Assembly: GCA_964410015.1 (NCBI GenBank)
Contig: CAYPFV010000017.1
Span: forward strand, 1-33,184
Direction: 5' to 3'
From: SKVR01 sp964410015
GTDB lineage: Bacteria > Bacteroidota > Bacteroidia > Bacteroidales > UBA7960
Length of the DNA: 33,184 nucleotides
Each line of letters begins with the position of its first letter. The first letter of the stretch is position 1. The position numbers and the translations under genes are program-made. Of the stretch, positions 33,178 to 33,184 are shown in pieces. Below the pieces are notes generated by a model. The model did not search any database, was not told the DNA's origin, and worked only from the letters and a program-made list of their open reading frames with translations.

Positions 33178-33184
33178 AATAACG

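Noticed and set aside
1..33184. tRNA, rRNA or CRISPR array
   Set aside because: Scanning by eye found no cloverleaf with a GGTTCRA-type T-loop, no rRNA segments and no regularly spaced direct repeats.

Overview
The window looks like a chromosome segment of an AT-rich Bacteroidota species, probably near Bacteroidales/Marinilabiliales. Pointers are an IPExxxVDY-family protein, a head-GIN (DUF2807) protein, a large secreted protein with a type IX secretion tail, a PG0541-type protein in an RND efflux operon, an adenylate cyclase with a 7TM-DISM-like sensor, A-rich start regions without Shine-Dalgarno sequences, and several matches to the Bacteroidetes -7 promoter element TAnnTTTG. I cannot name the genus. 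I see no rRNA, tRNA, CRISPR array or complete autonomous IS.

Layout. 1-2708: end of a small mobile repeat, an IPExxxVDY gene, then a GIN protein and a divergent UDP-GlcNAc 2-epimerase homologue on the minus strand. 2709-3499: AT-rich, no gene. 3500-10226: TetR regulator, TolC-type channel, lipoprotein adaptor, RND pump and PG0541 protein, closed by a hairpin terminator. 10388-11185: no convincing gene, but a cluster of REP-like hairpins. 11186-15472: a 1428-residue T9SS cargo protein. 15543-18316, minus strand: small membrane protein, queG, ruvB. 18749-20628: tandem Usp protein and LuxE-like protein. 20971-23028: membrane adenylate cyclase. 23033-24929, minus strand: free-methionine-(R)-sulfoxide reductase and tryptophanase. 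25946-27742: cysE-cysK. 27908-33177: lemA, a PlsC-like acyltransferase, a beta-barrel protein with meaB, an alpha/beta hydrolase and a coiled-coil membrane protein.

Most interesting: a complete-looking cysteine attenuator lies in front of cysE-cysK. A 27-codon leader ORF (25756-25839) has four Cys codons within six codons (Cys-Asn-Tyr-Cys-Cys-Cys). A strong intrinsic terminator (25872-25904) sits 42 bases before the cysE start. The last codons of the leader ORF (25819-25835) can pair with the terminator's 5' arm over about 15 base pairs, forming a mutually exclusive antiterminator. A ribosome stalled at the Cys codons would leave the antiterminator free; one that reaches the stop codon would cover it.

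Second, three copies of a small inverted-repeat element were found (1-49 partial, 15998-16127, 25242-25371). The two complete copies are each exactly 130 bp and carry perfect 6-bp direct flanking repeats (AATGAT and AAAGAT), so they look like a MITE family. Tryptophanase also has a good promoter followed at once by a 31-codon leader ORF. All comparisons were made by eye, without database searches or folding programs.
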